Assembly (NCBI RefSeq): GCF_051020955.1
Contig: NW_027476371.1
Span: forward strand, 1 to 64,000
DNA: 64,000 nt
Source: Megalopta genalis
Lineage: Eukaryota > Arthropoda > Insecta > Hymenoptera > Halictidae
Reading direction: 5' to 3'
Of this stretch, positions 12,746 through 25,900 are shown piece by piece. A program made the translations under genes and the position numbers. How positions within the stretch are numbered: position 1 is the stretch's first letter; each line of letters starts with the position of its first letter. The notes beneath the pieces were generated by a model. The model was not told where the DNA came from, searched no databases, and saw only the letters and a list, made by a program, of their open reading frames with translations.

Positions 12746-15700
12746 GTGTTGCATGGCTTTGAAGCTAACTTGTTTGTTTCGCCTGCATTGAAGCTATATC
12801 ACTTCTATCGCAAGAATTTGAAGCTAAATCATTTGTGTCGCATGGATTTGAAGCTAAGCCTTCTACTTCGCATTAATTTGAAGGTAAATCACGTGCTTCG
12901 CTTGGATTTGAAGCTAACTCGTTTGTTTCGCCTGCATTTGAAGCTATACCATTTATATCGCAAGTATGTGAAACTAAATCATTTGTTTCGCATGGATTTG
13001 AAGCTAAGCCTTCTGCTTCGCATTGATTTGAAACGAAATCATGTGTTTCGCATGGATTTGAAGCTAAGCTTTCTACTTCACATTGATTTGAAACTAAATC
13101 ATGTGGTTCGCATGGATTTGAAGCTAAATCATGTGTTTCGCACAGATTTGAAGCTAACTCGTTTATTTCGCCTGCATTTGAAGCTATATCAGTTATATCG
13201 CAAGTATTTGAAGCTAAATCATTTGTGTCGCATGGCTTTGAGGATAAGCCTCCTACTTCGCATTGATTTGAAACTAAACCATGTGTTTCGCTTGGATTTG
13301 AAGCTAACTCGTTTGTTTCGCCTGCATTTGAAGCTATATCATTTATATCGCAAGTACATGAAGCTAAATCATTTGTGTTGCATGGCTTTGAAGCTAACTC
13401 GTTTGTTTCGCCTGCATTGAAGCTATGTCACTTCTATCGCAAGAATTTGAAGCTAAATCATTTGTGTCGCATGGATTTGAAGCTAAGCCTTCTACTTCGC
13501 ATTGATTTGGAACTAAATCATGTGTTTCGCTTGGATTTGAAGCTAACTCGTTTGTTTCGCATGCATTTGAAGCTATATCAATTGTATCGCAAGTATTTGA
13601 AGCTAAATCATTTGTGTCGCATGGCTTTGTGGATAAGCCTTCTACTTCGCATTAATTTGAAGGTAAATCACGTGCTTCGCTTGGATTTGAAGCTAACTCG
13701 TTTGTTTCGCCTGCATTTGAAGCTATATCATTTATATCGCAAGTATGTGAAACTAAATCATTTGTTTCGCATGGATTTGAAGCTAAGCCTTCTGCTTCGC
13801 ATTGATTTGAAACTAAATCATGTGTTTCGCATGGATTTGAAGCTAAGCCTTCTACTTCACATTGATTTGAAACTAAATCATGTGGTTCGCATGGATTTGA
13901 AGCTAAATCATGGGTTTCGCACAGATTTGAAGCTAACTCGTTTATTTCGCCTGCATTTGAAGCTATATCAGTTATATCGCAAGTATTTGAAGCTAAATCA
14001 TTTGTGTCGCATGGATTTGAAGCGAAGCCTTCTACTTCGCATTGATTTGAAACTAAATCATCTGTTTTGCTTGGATTTGAATCTAACTCGTTTGTTTCGC
14101 TTGCATTTGAAGCTAAATCAATTATATCGCAAGTATTTGAAGCTGAATCATTTGTGTCGCATGGCTTTGAGGATAAGCCTTCTACTTCGCATTAATTTGA
14201 AGGTAAATCATGTGTTTCGCTTGGATTTGAAGCTAAGCCTTCCACTTCGCATTGATTTGGAACTAAATCATGTGTTTCGCTTGGATTTGAAGCTAACTCG
14301 TTTGTTTGGCATGCATTTGAAGCTATATCAGTTGTATCGCAAGTATTTGAAGCTAAATCATTTGTGTCGCATGGCTTTGAGGATAAGCCTTCTACTTCGC
14401 ATTAATTTGAAGGTAAATCACGTGCTTCGCTTGGATTCGAAGCTAACTCGTTTGTTTCGCCTGCATTTGAAGCTATAGCATTTATATCGCAAGTATGTGA
14501 AACTAAATCATTTGTTTCGCATGGATTTGAAGCTAAGCCTTCTGCTTCGCATTGATTTGAAACTAAATCATGTGTTTCGCATGGATTTGAAGCTAAGCCT
14601 TCTACTTCACATTGATTTGAAACTAAATCATGTGGTTCGCATGGATTTGAAGCTAAATCATGTGTTTCGCACAGATTTGAAGCTAACTCGTTTATTTCGC
14701 CTGCATTTGAAGCTATATCAGTTATATCGCAAGTATTTGAAGCTAAATCATTTGTGTCGCATGGCTTTGGGGATAAGCCTCCTACTTCGCATTGATTTGA
14801 AACTGAACCATGTGCTTCGCTTGGATTTGAAGCTAACTCGTTTGTTTCGCCTGCATTTGAAGCTATATCATTTATATCGCAAGTATATGAAGCTAAATCA
14901 TTTGTGTTGCATGGCTTTGAAGCTGACTCGTTTGTTTCGCCTGCATTGAAGCTATATCACTTCTATCGCAAGAATTTGAAGCTAAATCATTTGTGTCGCA
15001 TGGCTTTGAGGATAAGCCTTCTACTTCGCATTAATTTGAAGGTAAATCACGTGCTTCGCTTGGATTTGAAGCTAACTCGTTTGTTTCGCCTGCATTTGAA
15101 GCTATATCATATATATCGCAAGTATGTGAAACTAAATCATTTGTTTCGCATGGATTTGAAGCTAAGCCTTCTGCTTCGCATTGATTTGAAACTAAATCAT
15201 GTGTTTCGCATGGATTTGAAGCTAAGCCTTCTACTTCACATTGATTTGAAACTAAATCATGTGGTTCGCATGGATTTGAAGCTAAATCATGTGTTTCGCA
15301 CAGATTTGAAGCTAACTCGTTTATTTCGCCTGCATTTGAAGCTATATCAGTTATATCGCAAGTATTTGAAGCTAAATCATTTGTGTCGCATGGCTTTGGG
15401 GATAAGCCTCCTACTTCGCATTGATTTGAAACTGAACCATGTGCTTCGCTTGGATTTGAAGCTAACTCGTTTGTTTCGCCTGCATTTGAAGCTATATCAT
15501 TTATATCGCAAGTATATGAAGCTAAATCATTTGTGTTGCATGGCTTTGAAGCTAACTCGTTTGTTTCGCCTGCATTGAAGCTATATCACTTCTATCGCAA
15601 GAATTTGAAGCTAAATCATTTGTGTCGCATGGATTTGAAGCTAAGCCTTCTACTTCGCATTAATTTGAAGGTAAATCACGTGCTTCGCTTGGATTTGAAG

Positions 15701-17450
15701 CTAACTCGTTTGTTTCGCCTGCATTTGAAGCTATATCATTTATATCGCAAGTATGTGAAACTAAATCATTTGTTTCGCATGGATTTGAAGCTAAGCCTTC
15801 TGCTTCGCATTGATTTGAAACGAAATCATGTGTTTCGCATGGATTTGAAGCTAAGCTTTCTACTTCACATTGATTTGAAACTAAATCATGTGGTTCGCAT
15901 GGATTTGAAGCTAAATCATGTGTTTCGCACAGATTTGAAGCTAACTCGTTTATTTCGCCTGCATTTGAAGCTATATCAGTTATATCGCAAGTATTTGAAG
16001 CTAAATCATTTGTGTCGCATGGCTTTGAGGATAAGCCTCCTACTTCGCATTGATTTGAAACTAAACCATGTGTTTCGCTTGGATTTGAAGCTAACTCGTT
16101 TGTTTCGCCTGCATTTGAAGCTATATCATTTATATCGCAAGTATATGAAGCTAAATCATTTGTGTTGCATGGCTTTGAAGCTAACTCGTTTGTTTCGCCT
16201 GCATTGAAGCTATGTCACTTCTATCGCAGGAATTTGAAGCTAAATCATTTGTGTCGCATGGATTTGAAGCTAAGCCTTCTACTTCGCATTGATTTGGAAC
16301 TAAATCATGTGTTTCGCTTGGATTTGAAGCTAACTCGTTTGTTTCGCATGCATTTGAAGCTATATCAATTGTATCGCAAGTATTTGAAGCTAAATCATTT
16401 GTGTCGCATGGCTTTGTGGATAAGCCTTCTACTTCGCATTAATTTGAAGGTAAATCACGTGCTTCGCTTGGATTTGAAGCTAACTCGTTTGTTTCGCCTG
16501 CGTTTGAAGCTATATCATTTATATCGCAAGTATGTGAAACTAAATCATTTGTTTCGCATGGATTTGAAGCTAAGCCTTCTGCTTCGCATTGATTTGAAAC
16601 TAAATCATGTGTTTCGCATGGATTTGAAGCTAAGCCTTCTACTTCACATTGATTTGAAACTAAATCATGTGGTTCGCATGGATTTGAAGCTAAATCATGG
16701 GTTTCGCACAGATTTGAAGCTAACTCGTTTATTTCGCCTGCATTTGAAGCTATATCAGTTATATCGCAAGTATTTGAAGCTAAATCATTTGTGTCGCATG
16801 GATTTGAAGCGAAGCCTTCTACTTCGCATTGATTTGAAACTAAATCATCTGTTTTGCTTGGATTTGAATCTAACTCGTTTGTTTCGCTTGCATTTGAAGC
16901 TAAATCAATTATATCGCAAGTATTTGAAGCTGAATCATTTGTGTCGCATGGCTTTGAGGATAAGCCTTCTACTTCGCATTAATTTGAAGGTAAATCATGT
17001 GTTTCGCTTGGATTTGAAGCTAAGCCTTCCACTTCGCATTGATTTGGAACTAAATCATGTGTTTCGCTTGGATTTGAAGCTAACTCGTTTGTTTGGCATG
17101 CATTTGAAGCTATATCAGTTGTATCGCAAGTATTTGAAGCAAAATCATTTGTGTCGCATGGCTTTGAGGATAAGCCTTCTACTTCGCATTAATTTGAAGG
17201 TAAATCACGTGCTTCGCTTGGATTTGAAGCTAACTCGTTTGTTTCGCCTGCATTTGAAGCTATATCATTTATATCGCAAGTATGTGAAACTAAATCATTT
17301 GTTTCGCATGGATTTGAAGCTAAGCCATCTGCTTCGCATTGATTTGAAACTAAATCATGTGTTTCGCTTGGATTTGAAGCTAACTCGTTTGTTTCGCCTG
17401 CATTTGAAGCTATATCATTTATATCGCAAGTATATGAAGCTAAATCATTT
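12746..17450. repeat. 5,005-bp HOR, copy 3, with 300-bp deletion
   Basis: This is colinear with copy 2 at 5,005 bp until 17,281, where ten units (equivalent to 12,276-12,575) are missing, so the copy is 4,705 bp long. The join falls between two near-identical stretches (CGCAAGTATGTGAA), as expected for unequal exchange. A private difference is GGATTCGAAGC near 14,434. Confidence 0.92.
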
Positions 17451-18490
17451 GTGTTGCATGGCTTTGAAGCTAACTCGTTTGTTTCGCCTGCATTGAAGCT
17501 ATATCACTTCTATCGCAAGAATTTGAAGCTAAATAATTTGTGTCGCATGGATTTGAAGCTAAGCCTTCTACTTCGCATTAATTTGAAGGTAAATGACGTG
17601 CTTCGCTTGGATTTGAAGCTAACTCGTTTGTTTCGCCTGCATTTGAAGCTATATCATTTATATCGCAAGTATGTGAAACTAAATCATTTGTTTCGCATGG
17701 ATTTGAAGCTAAGCCTTCTGCTTCGCATTGATTTGAAACTAAATCATGTGTTTCGCTTGGATTTGAAGCTAACTCGTTTGTTTCGCATGCATTTGAAGCT
17801 ATATCAGTTGTATCGCAAGTATTTGATGCTAAATCATTTGTGTCGCATGGCTTTGAGGATAAGCCTTCTACTTCGCATTAATTTGAAGGTAAATCACGTG
17901 CTTCGCTTGGATTTGAAGCTAACTCGTTTGTTTCGCCTGCATTTGAAGCTATATCATTTACATCGCAAGTATGTGAAACTAAATCATTTGTTTCGCATGG
18001 ATTTGAAGCTAAGCCTTCTGCTTCGCATTGATTTGAAACTAAATCACGTGTTTCGCATGGATTTGAAGCTAAGCCTTCTACTTCACATTGATTTGAAACT
18101 AAATCATGTGGTTCGCATGGATTTGAAGCTAAATCATGTGTTTCGCACAGATTTGAAGCTAACTCGTTTATTTCGCCTGCATTTGAAGCTATATCAGTTA
18201 TATCGCAAGTATTTGAAGCTAAATCATTTGTGTCGCATGGCTTTGAGGATAAGCCTCCTACTTCGCATTGATTTGAAACTAAACCATGTGTTTCGCTTGG
18301 ATTTGAAGCTAACTCGTTTGTTTCGCCTGCATTTGAAGCTATATCATTTATATCGCAAGTATGTGAAACTAAATCATTTGTTTCGCATGGATTTGAAGCT
18401 AAGCCATCTGCTTCGCATTGATTTGAAACTAAATCATGTGTTTCGCTTGGATTTGAAGCTAACTCGTTTGTTTCGCCTGCATTTGAAGCT

Positions 18491-18573
18491 ATATCAATTA
18501 TCGCAAGTATATGAAGCTAAATCATTTGTGTTGCATGGCTTTGAAGCTAACTCGTTTGTTTCGCCTGCATTGA
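18491..18573. other. Paired 2-bp and 1-bp losses that restore phase
   Basis: At 18,495 CATTTATATCGC is shortened by 2 bp to CAATTATCGC, and 79 bases later the usual 1-bp block-end deletion follows. Together they remove one codon, so the MDLKLNHLFR frame resumes. In between, translation would run for about 27 residues in the other plus-strand frame (YEAKSFVLHGFEANSFVSP). The same pair occurs at 28,711 and 36,679. Confidence 0.85.
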
Positions 18574-18596
18574 AGCTATATCATTTATATCGCAAG

Positions 18597-19076
18597 TATG
18601 TGAAACTAAATCATTTGTTTCGCATGGATTTGAAGCTAAGCCTTCTGCTTCGCATTGATTTGAAACTAAATCATGTGTTTCGCATGGATTTGAAGCTAAG
18701 CCTTCTACTTCACATTGATTTGAAACTAAATCATGTGGTTCGCATGGATTTGAAGCTAAATCATGTGTTTCGCACAGATTTGAAGCTAACTCGTTTATTT
18801 CGCCTGCATTTGAAGCTATATCAGTTATATCGCAAGTATGTGAAACTAAATCATTTGTTTCGCATGGATTTGAAGCTAAGCCTTCTGCTTCGCATTGATT
18901 TGAAACTAAATCATGTGTTTCGCATGGATTTGAAGCTAAGCCTTCTACTTCACATTGATTTGAAACTAAATCATGTGGTTCGCATGGATTTGAAGCTAAA
19001 TCATGTGTTTCGCACAGATTTGAAGCTAACTCGTTTATTTCGCCTGCATTTGAAGCTATATCAGTTATATCGCAAG
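18597..19076. repeat. Tandem 240-bp (8-unit) repeat, two copies
   Basis: 18,597-18,836 and 18,837-19,076 look identical: each runs from TATGTGAAACTAAATC through the TCACATT unit and the TCGCACAG unit to CAGTTATATCGCAAG. In the matching arm near 28.8-29.5 kb the same unit appears three times, the third replacing a different 8-unit stretch without altering total length. Confidence 0.85.
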
Positions 19077-19530
19077 TATTTGAAGCTAAATCATTTGTGT
19101 CGCATGGCTTTGAGGATAAGCCTCCTACTTCGCATTGATTTGAAACTAAACCATGTGTTTCGCTTGGATTTGAAGCTAACTCGTTTGTTTCGCCTGCATT
19201 TGAAGCTATATCATTTACATCGCAAGTATATGAAGCTAAATCATTTGTGTTGCATGGCTTTGAAGCTAACTCGTTTCTTTCGCCTGCATTGAAGCTATAT
19301 CACTTCTATCGCAAATATTTGAAGCTAAATCATTTGTGTCGCATGGATTTGAAGCTAAGCCTTCTACTTCGCATTGATTTGGAACTAAATCATGTGTTTC
19401 GCTGGGATTTGAAGCTAACTCGTTTGTTTCGCATGCATTTGAAGCTATATCAATTGTATCGCAAGTATTTGAAGCTAAATTATTTGTGTCGCATGGCTTT
19501 GAGGATAAGCCTTCTACTTTGCATTAATTT

Positions 19531-19830
19531 GAAGGTAAATCACGTGCTTCGCTTGGATTTGAAGCTAACTCGTTTGTTTCGCCTGCATTTGAAGCTATAT
19601 CATTTATATCGCAAGTATGTGAAACTAAATCATTTGTTTCGCATGGATTTGAAGCTAAGCCTTCTGCTTCGCATTGATTTGAAGGTAAATCACGTGCTTC
19701 GCTTGGATTTGAAGCTAACTCGTTTGTTTCGCCTGCATTTGAAGCTATATCATTTATATCGCAAGTATGTGAAACTAAATCATTTGTTTCGCATGGATTT
19801 GAAGCTAAGCCTTCTGCTTCGCATTGATTT
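19531..19830. repeat. Tandem 150-bp pentamer duplication
   Basis: 19,531-19,680 and 19,681-19,830 both start GAAGGTAAATCACGTGCTTC and share the following five units. The equivalent stretch near 29,747 has a single copy, so the second pentamer is a private gain that accounts for the 929-bp block (779 plus 150) and for the change of offset from 10,216 to 10,066. Confidence 0.85.
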
Positions 19831-22800
19831 GAAACTAAATCATGCGTTTCGCATGGATTTGAAGCTAAGCCTTCTACTTCACATTGATTTGAAACTAAAT
19901 CATGTGGTTCGCATGGATTTGAAGCTAAATCATGTGTTTCGCACAGATTTGAAGCTAACTCGTTTATTTCGCCTGCATTTGAAGCTATATCAGTTATATC
20001 GCACGTATTTGAAGCTAAATCATTTGTGTCGCATGGCTTTGAGGATAAGCCTCCTACTTCGCATTGATTTGAAGGTAAATCATGTGTTTCGCTTGGATTT
20101 GAAGCTATCTCGTTTGTTTCGCCTGCATTTGAAGCTATATCATTTATATCGCAAGTATATGAAGCTAAATCATTTGTGTTGCATGGCTTTGAAGCTAACT
20201 CGTTTCTTTCGCCTGCATTGAAGCTATATCACTTCTATCGCAAGTATTTGAAGCTAAATCATTTGTGTCGCATGGATTTGAAGCTAAACCTTCTACTTCG
20301 CATTGATTTGGTACTAAATCATGTGTTTCGCTTGGATTTGAAGCTAACTCGTTTGTTTCGCATGCATTTGAAGCTATATCAATTGTATCGCAAGTATTTG
20401 AAGCTAAATAATTTGTGTCGCATGGATTTGAAGCTAAGCCTTCTACTTCGCATTAATTTGAAGGTAAATGACGTGCTTCGCTTGGATTTGAAGCTAACTC
20501 GTTTGTTTCGCCTGCATTTGAAGCTATATCATTTACATCGCAAGTATGTGAAACTAAATCATTTGTTTCGCATGGATTTGAAGCTAAGCCTTCTGCTTCG
20601 CATTGATTTGAAACTAAATCATGTGTTTCGCATGGATTTGAAGCTAAGCCTTCTACTTCACATTGATTTGAAACTAAATCATGTGGTTCGCATGGATTTG
20701 AAGCTAAATCATGTGTTTCGGACAGTTTTGAAGCTAACTCGTTTATTTCGCCTGCATTTGAAGCTATATCAGTTATATCGCAAGTATTTGAAGCTAAATC
20801 ATTTGTGTCGCATGGCTTTGAGGATAAGCCTCCTACTTCGCATTGATTTGAAACTAAACCATTTGTTTCGCTTGGATTTGAAGCTAAGCCTTCTGCTTCG
20901 CATTGATTTGAAACTAAATCATGCGTTTCGCATGGATTTGAAGCTAAGCCTTCTACTTCACATTGATTTGAAACTAAATCATGTGGTTCGCATGGATTTG
21001 AAGCTAAATCATGTGTTTCGCACAGATTTGAAGCTAACTCGTTTATTTCGCCTGCATTTGAAGCTATATCAGTTATATCGCAAGTATTTGAAGCTAAATC
21101 ATTTGTGTCGCATGGCTTTGGGGATAAGCCTCCTACTTCGCATTGATTTGAAACTGAACCATGTGCTTCGCTTGGATTTGAAGCTAACTCGTTTGTTTCG
21201 CCTGCATTTGAAGCTATATCATTTATATCGCAAGTATATGAAGCTAAATCATTTGTGTTGCATGGCTTTGAAGCTAACTAGTTTGTTTCGCCTGCATTGA
21301 AGCTATATCACTTCTATCGCAAGTATTTGAAGCTAAATCATTTGTGTCGCATGGATTTGAAGCTAAGCCTTCTACTTCGCATTGATTTGTAACTAAATCA
21401 TGTGTTTCGCTTGGATTTGAAGCTAACTCGTTTGTTTCGCATGCATTTGAAGCTATATCAATTGTATCGCAAGAATGTGAAGCTAAATCATTTGTGTCGC
21501 ATGGCTTTGTGGATAAGCCTTCTACTTCGCATTAATTTGAAGGTAAATCACGTGCTTCGCTTGGATTTGAAGCTAACTCGTTTGTTTCGCCTGCATTTGA
21601 AGCTATATCATTTATATCGCAAGTATGTGAAACTAAATCATTTGTTTCGCATGGATTTGAAGCTAAGCCATCTGCTTCGCATTGATTTGAAACTAAATCA
21701 TGTGTTTCGCTTGGATTTGAAGCTAACTCGTTTGTTTCGCCTGCATTTGAAGCTATATCATTTATATCGCAAGTATATGAAGCTAAATCATTTGTGTTGC
21801 ATGGCTTTGAAGCTAACTCGTTTGTTTCGCCTGCATTGAAGCTATATCACTTCTATCGCAAGAATTTGAAGCTAAATCATTTGTGTCGCATGGATTTGAA
21901 GCTAAGCCTTCTACTTCGCATTAATTTGAAGGTAAATCACGTGCTTCGCTTGGATTTGAAGCTAACTCCTTTGTTTCGCCTGCATTTGAAGCTATATCAT
22001 TTATATCGCAAGTATGTGAAACTAAATCATTTGTTTCGCATGGATTTGAAGCTAAGCCTTCTGCTTCGCATTGATTTGAAACGAAATCATGTGTTTCGCA
22101 TGGATTTGAAGCTAAGCTTTCTACTTCACATTGATTTGAAACTAAATCATGTGGTTCGCATGGATTTGAAGCTAAATCATGTGTTTCGCACAGATTTGAA
22201 GCTAACTCGTTTATTTCGCCTGCATTTGAAGCTATATCAGTTATATCGCAAGTATTTGAAGCTAAATCATTTGTGTCGCATGGCTTTGAGGATAAGCCTC
22301 CTACTTCGCATTGATTTGAAACTAAACCATGTGTTTCGCTTGGATATGAAGCTAACTCGTTTGTTTCGCCTGCATTTGAAGCTATATCATTTATATCGCA
22401 AGTATATGAAGCTAAATCATTTGTGTTGCATGGCTTTGAAGCTAACTCGTTTGTTTCGCCTGCATTGAAGCTATGTCACTTCTATCGCAAGAATTTGAAG
22501 CTAAATCATTTGTGTCGCATGGATTTGAAGCGAAGCCTTCTACTTCGCATTGATTTGAAACTAAATCATCTGTTTTGCTTGGATTTGAATCTAACTCGTT
22601 TCTTTCGCTTGCATTTGAAGCTAAATCAATTATATCGCAAGTATTTGAAGCTGAATCATTTGTGTCGCATGGCTTTGAGGATAAGCCTTCTACTTCGCAT
22701 TAATTTGAAGGTAAATCACGTGCTTCGCTTAGATTTGAAGCTAACTCGTTTGTTTCGCCTGCATTTGAAGCTATATCATTTATATCGCAAGTATGTGAAA

Positions 22801-22961
22801 CTAAATCATTTGTTTCGCATGGATTTGAAGCTAAGCCATCTGCTTCGCATTGATTTGAAACTAAATCATGTGTTTCGCTTGGATTTGAAGCTAACTCGTT
22901 TGTTTCGCCTGCATTTGAAGCTATATCATTTATATCGCAAGTATATGAAGCTAAATCATTT

Positions 22962-25900
22962 GTGTTGCATGGCTTTGAAGCTAACTTGTTTGTTTCGCCT
23001 GCATTGAAGCTATATCACTTCTATCGCAAGAATTTGAAGCTAAATCATTTGTGTCGCATGGATTTGAAGCTAAGCCTTCTACTTCGCATTAATTTGAAGG
23101 TAAATCACGTGCTTCGCTTGGATTTGAAGCTAACTCGTTTGTTTCGCCTGCATTTGAAGCTATACCATTTATATCGCAAGTATGTGAAACTAAATCATTT
23201 GTTTCGCATGGATTTGAAGCTAAGCCTTCTGCTTCGCATTGATTTGAAACGAAATCATGTGTTTCGCATGGATTTGAAGCTAAGCTTTCTACTTCACATT
23301 GATTTGAAACTAAATCATGTGGTTCGCATGGATTTGAAGCTAAATCATGTGTTTCGCACAGATTTGAAGCTAACTCGTTTATTTCGCCTGCATTTGAAGC
23401 TATATCAGTTATATCGCAAGTATTTGAAGCTAAATCATTTGTGTCGCATGGCTTTGAGGATAAGCCTCCTACTTCGCATTGATTTGAAACTAAACCATGT
23501 GTTTCGCTTGGATTTGAAGCTAACTCGTTTGTTTCGCCTGCATTTGAAGCTATATCATTTATATCGCAAGTACATGAAGCTAAATCATTTGTGTTGCATG
23601 GCTTTGAAGCTAACTCGTTTGTTTCGCCTGCATTGAAGCTATGTCACTTCTATCGCAAGAATTTGAAGCTAAATCATTTGTGTCGCATGGATTTGAAGCT
23701 AAGCCTTCTACTTCGCATTGATTTGGAACTAAATCATGTGTTTCGCTTGGATTTGAAGCTAACTCGTTTGTTTCGCATGCATTTGAAGCTATATCAATTG
23801 TATCGCAAGTATTTGAAGCTAAATCATTTGTGTCGCATGGCTTTGTGGATAAGCCTTCTACTTCGCATTAATTTGAAGGTAAATCACGTGCTTCGCTTGG
23901 ATTTGAAGCTAACTCGTTTGTTTCGCCTGCATTTGAAGCTATATCATTTATATCGCAAGTATGTGAAACTAAATCATTTGTTTCGCATGGATTTGAAGCT
24001 AAGCCTTCTGCTTCGCATTGATTTGAAACTAAATCATGTGTTTCGCATGGATTTGAAGCTAAGCCTTCTACTTCACATTGATTTGAAACTAAATCATGTG
24101 GTTCGCATGGATTTGAAGCTAAATCATGGGTTTCGCACAGATTTGAAGCTAACTCGTTTATTTCGCCTGCATTTGAAGCTATATCAGTTATATCGCAAGT
24201 ATTTGAAGCTAAATCATTTGTGTCGCATGGATTTGAAGCGAAGCCTTCTACTTCGCATTGATTTGAAACTAAATCATCTGTTTTGCTTGGATTTGAATCT
24301 AACTCGTTTGTTTCGCTTGCATTTGAAGCTAAATCAATTATATCGCAAGTATTTGAAGCTGAATCATTTGTGTCGCATGGCTTTGAGGATAAGCCTTCTA
24401 CTTCGCATTAATTTGAAGGTAAATCATGTGTTTCGCTTGGATTTGAAGCTAAGCCTTCCACTTCGCATTGATTTGGAACTAAATCATGTGTTTCGCTTGG
24501 ATTTGAAGCTAACTCGTTTGTTTGGCATGCATTTGAAGCTATATCAGTTGTATCGCAAGTATTTGAAGCTAAATCATTTGTGTCGCATGGCTTTGAGGAT
24601 AAGCCTTCTACTTCGCATTAATTTGAAGGTAAATCACGTGCTTCGCTTGGATTTGAAGCTAACTCGTTTGTTTCGCCTGCATTTGAAGCTATAGCATTTA
24701 TATCGCAAGTATGTGAAACTAAATCATTTGTTTCGCATGGATTTGAAGCTAAGCCTTCTGCTTCGCATTGATTTGAAACTAAATCATGTGTTTCGCATGG
24801 ATTTGAAGCTAAGCCTTCTACTTCACATTGATTTGAAACTAAATCATGTGGTTCGCATGGATTTGAAGCTAAATCATGTGTTTCGCACAGATTTGAAGCT
24901 AACTCGTTTATTTCGCCTGCATTTGAAGCTATATCAGTTATATCGCAAGTATTTGAAGCTAAATCATTTGTGTCGCATGGCTTTGGGGATAAGCCTCCTA
25001 CTTCGCATTGATTTGAAACTGAACCATGTGCTTCGCTTGGATTTGAAGCTAACTCGTTTGTTTCGCCTGCATTTGAAGCTATATCATTTATATCGCAAGT
25101 ATATGAAGCTAAATCATTTGTGTTGCATGGCTTTGAAGCTGACTCGTTTGTTTCGCCTGCATTGAAGCTATATCACTTCTATCGCAAGAATTTGAAGCTA
25201 AATCATTTGTGTCGCATGGCTTTGAGGATAAGCCTTCTACTTCGCATTAATTTGAAGGTAAATCACGTGCTTCGCTTGGATTTGAAGCTAACTCGTTTGT
25301 TTCGCCTGCATTTGAAGCTATATCATATATATCGCAAGTATGTGAAACTAAATCATTTGTTTCGCATGGATTTGAAGCTAAGCCTTCTGCTTCGCATTGA
25401 TTTGAAACTAAATCATGTGTTTCGCATGGATTTGAAGCTAAGCCTTCTACTTCACATTGATTTGAAACTAAATCATGTGGTTCGCATGGATTTGAAGCTA
25501 AATCATGTGTTTCGCACAGATTTGAAGCTAACTCGTTTATTTCGCCTGCATTTGAAGCTATATCAGTTATATCGCAAGTATTTGAAGCTAAATCATTTGT
25601 GTCGCATGGCTTTGGGGATAAGCCTCCTACTTCGCATTGATTTGAAACTGAACCATGTGCTTCGCTTGGATTTGAAGCTAACTCGTTTGTTTCGCCTGCA
25701 TTTGAAGCTATATCATTTATATCGCAAGTATATGAAGCTAAATCATTTGTGTTGCATGGCTTTGAAGCTAACTCGTTTGTTTCGCCTGCATTGAAGCTAT
25801 ATCACTTCTATCGCAAGAATTTGAAGCTAAATCATTTGTGTCGCATGGATTTGAAGCTAAGCCTTCTACTTCGCATTAATTTGAAGGTAAATCACGTGCT

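Larger units (their letters stand above)
12746..21080. repeat. 10,216-bp-spaced duplication, first arm
   Basis: Anchors at 12,746, 13,375, 14,497, 14,904, 15,533, 16,162 and 17,451 each recur exactly 10,216 bp later. The match continues through 19,310 (CGCAAATATTTG) and then, at an offset of 10,066 after a 150-bp length difference, to about 21,080, where the arms diverge (CGCAAG against CGCACG). The arm includes copy 3 with its 300-bp deletion. Confidence 0.9.
17451..22961. repeat. Mosaic HOR segment between 5,005-type copies
   Basis: Block ends at 17,496, 18,573, 19,292, 20,221, 21,300, 21,839, 22,468 and 23,007 give lengths of 1,077, 719, 929, 1,079, 539, 629 and 539 bp. The first part (to about 21.1 kb) is related to the 779-bp family further right. 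The last part is chimeric: at about 22,500 the sequence jumps from the end of a 629-bp block into sequence equivalent to 7,295-7,740. This is the transition zone between two HOR families. Confidence 0.8.
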
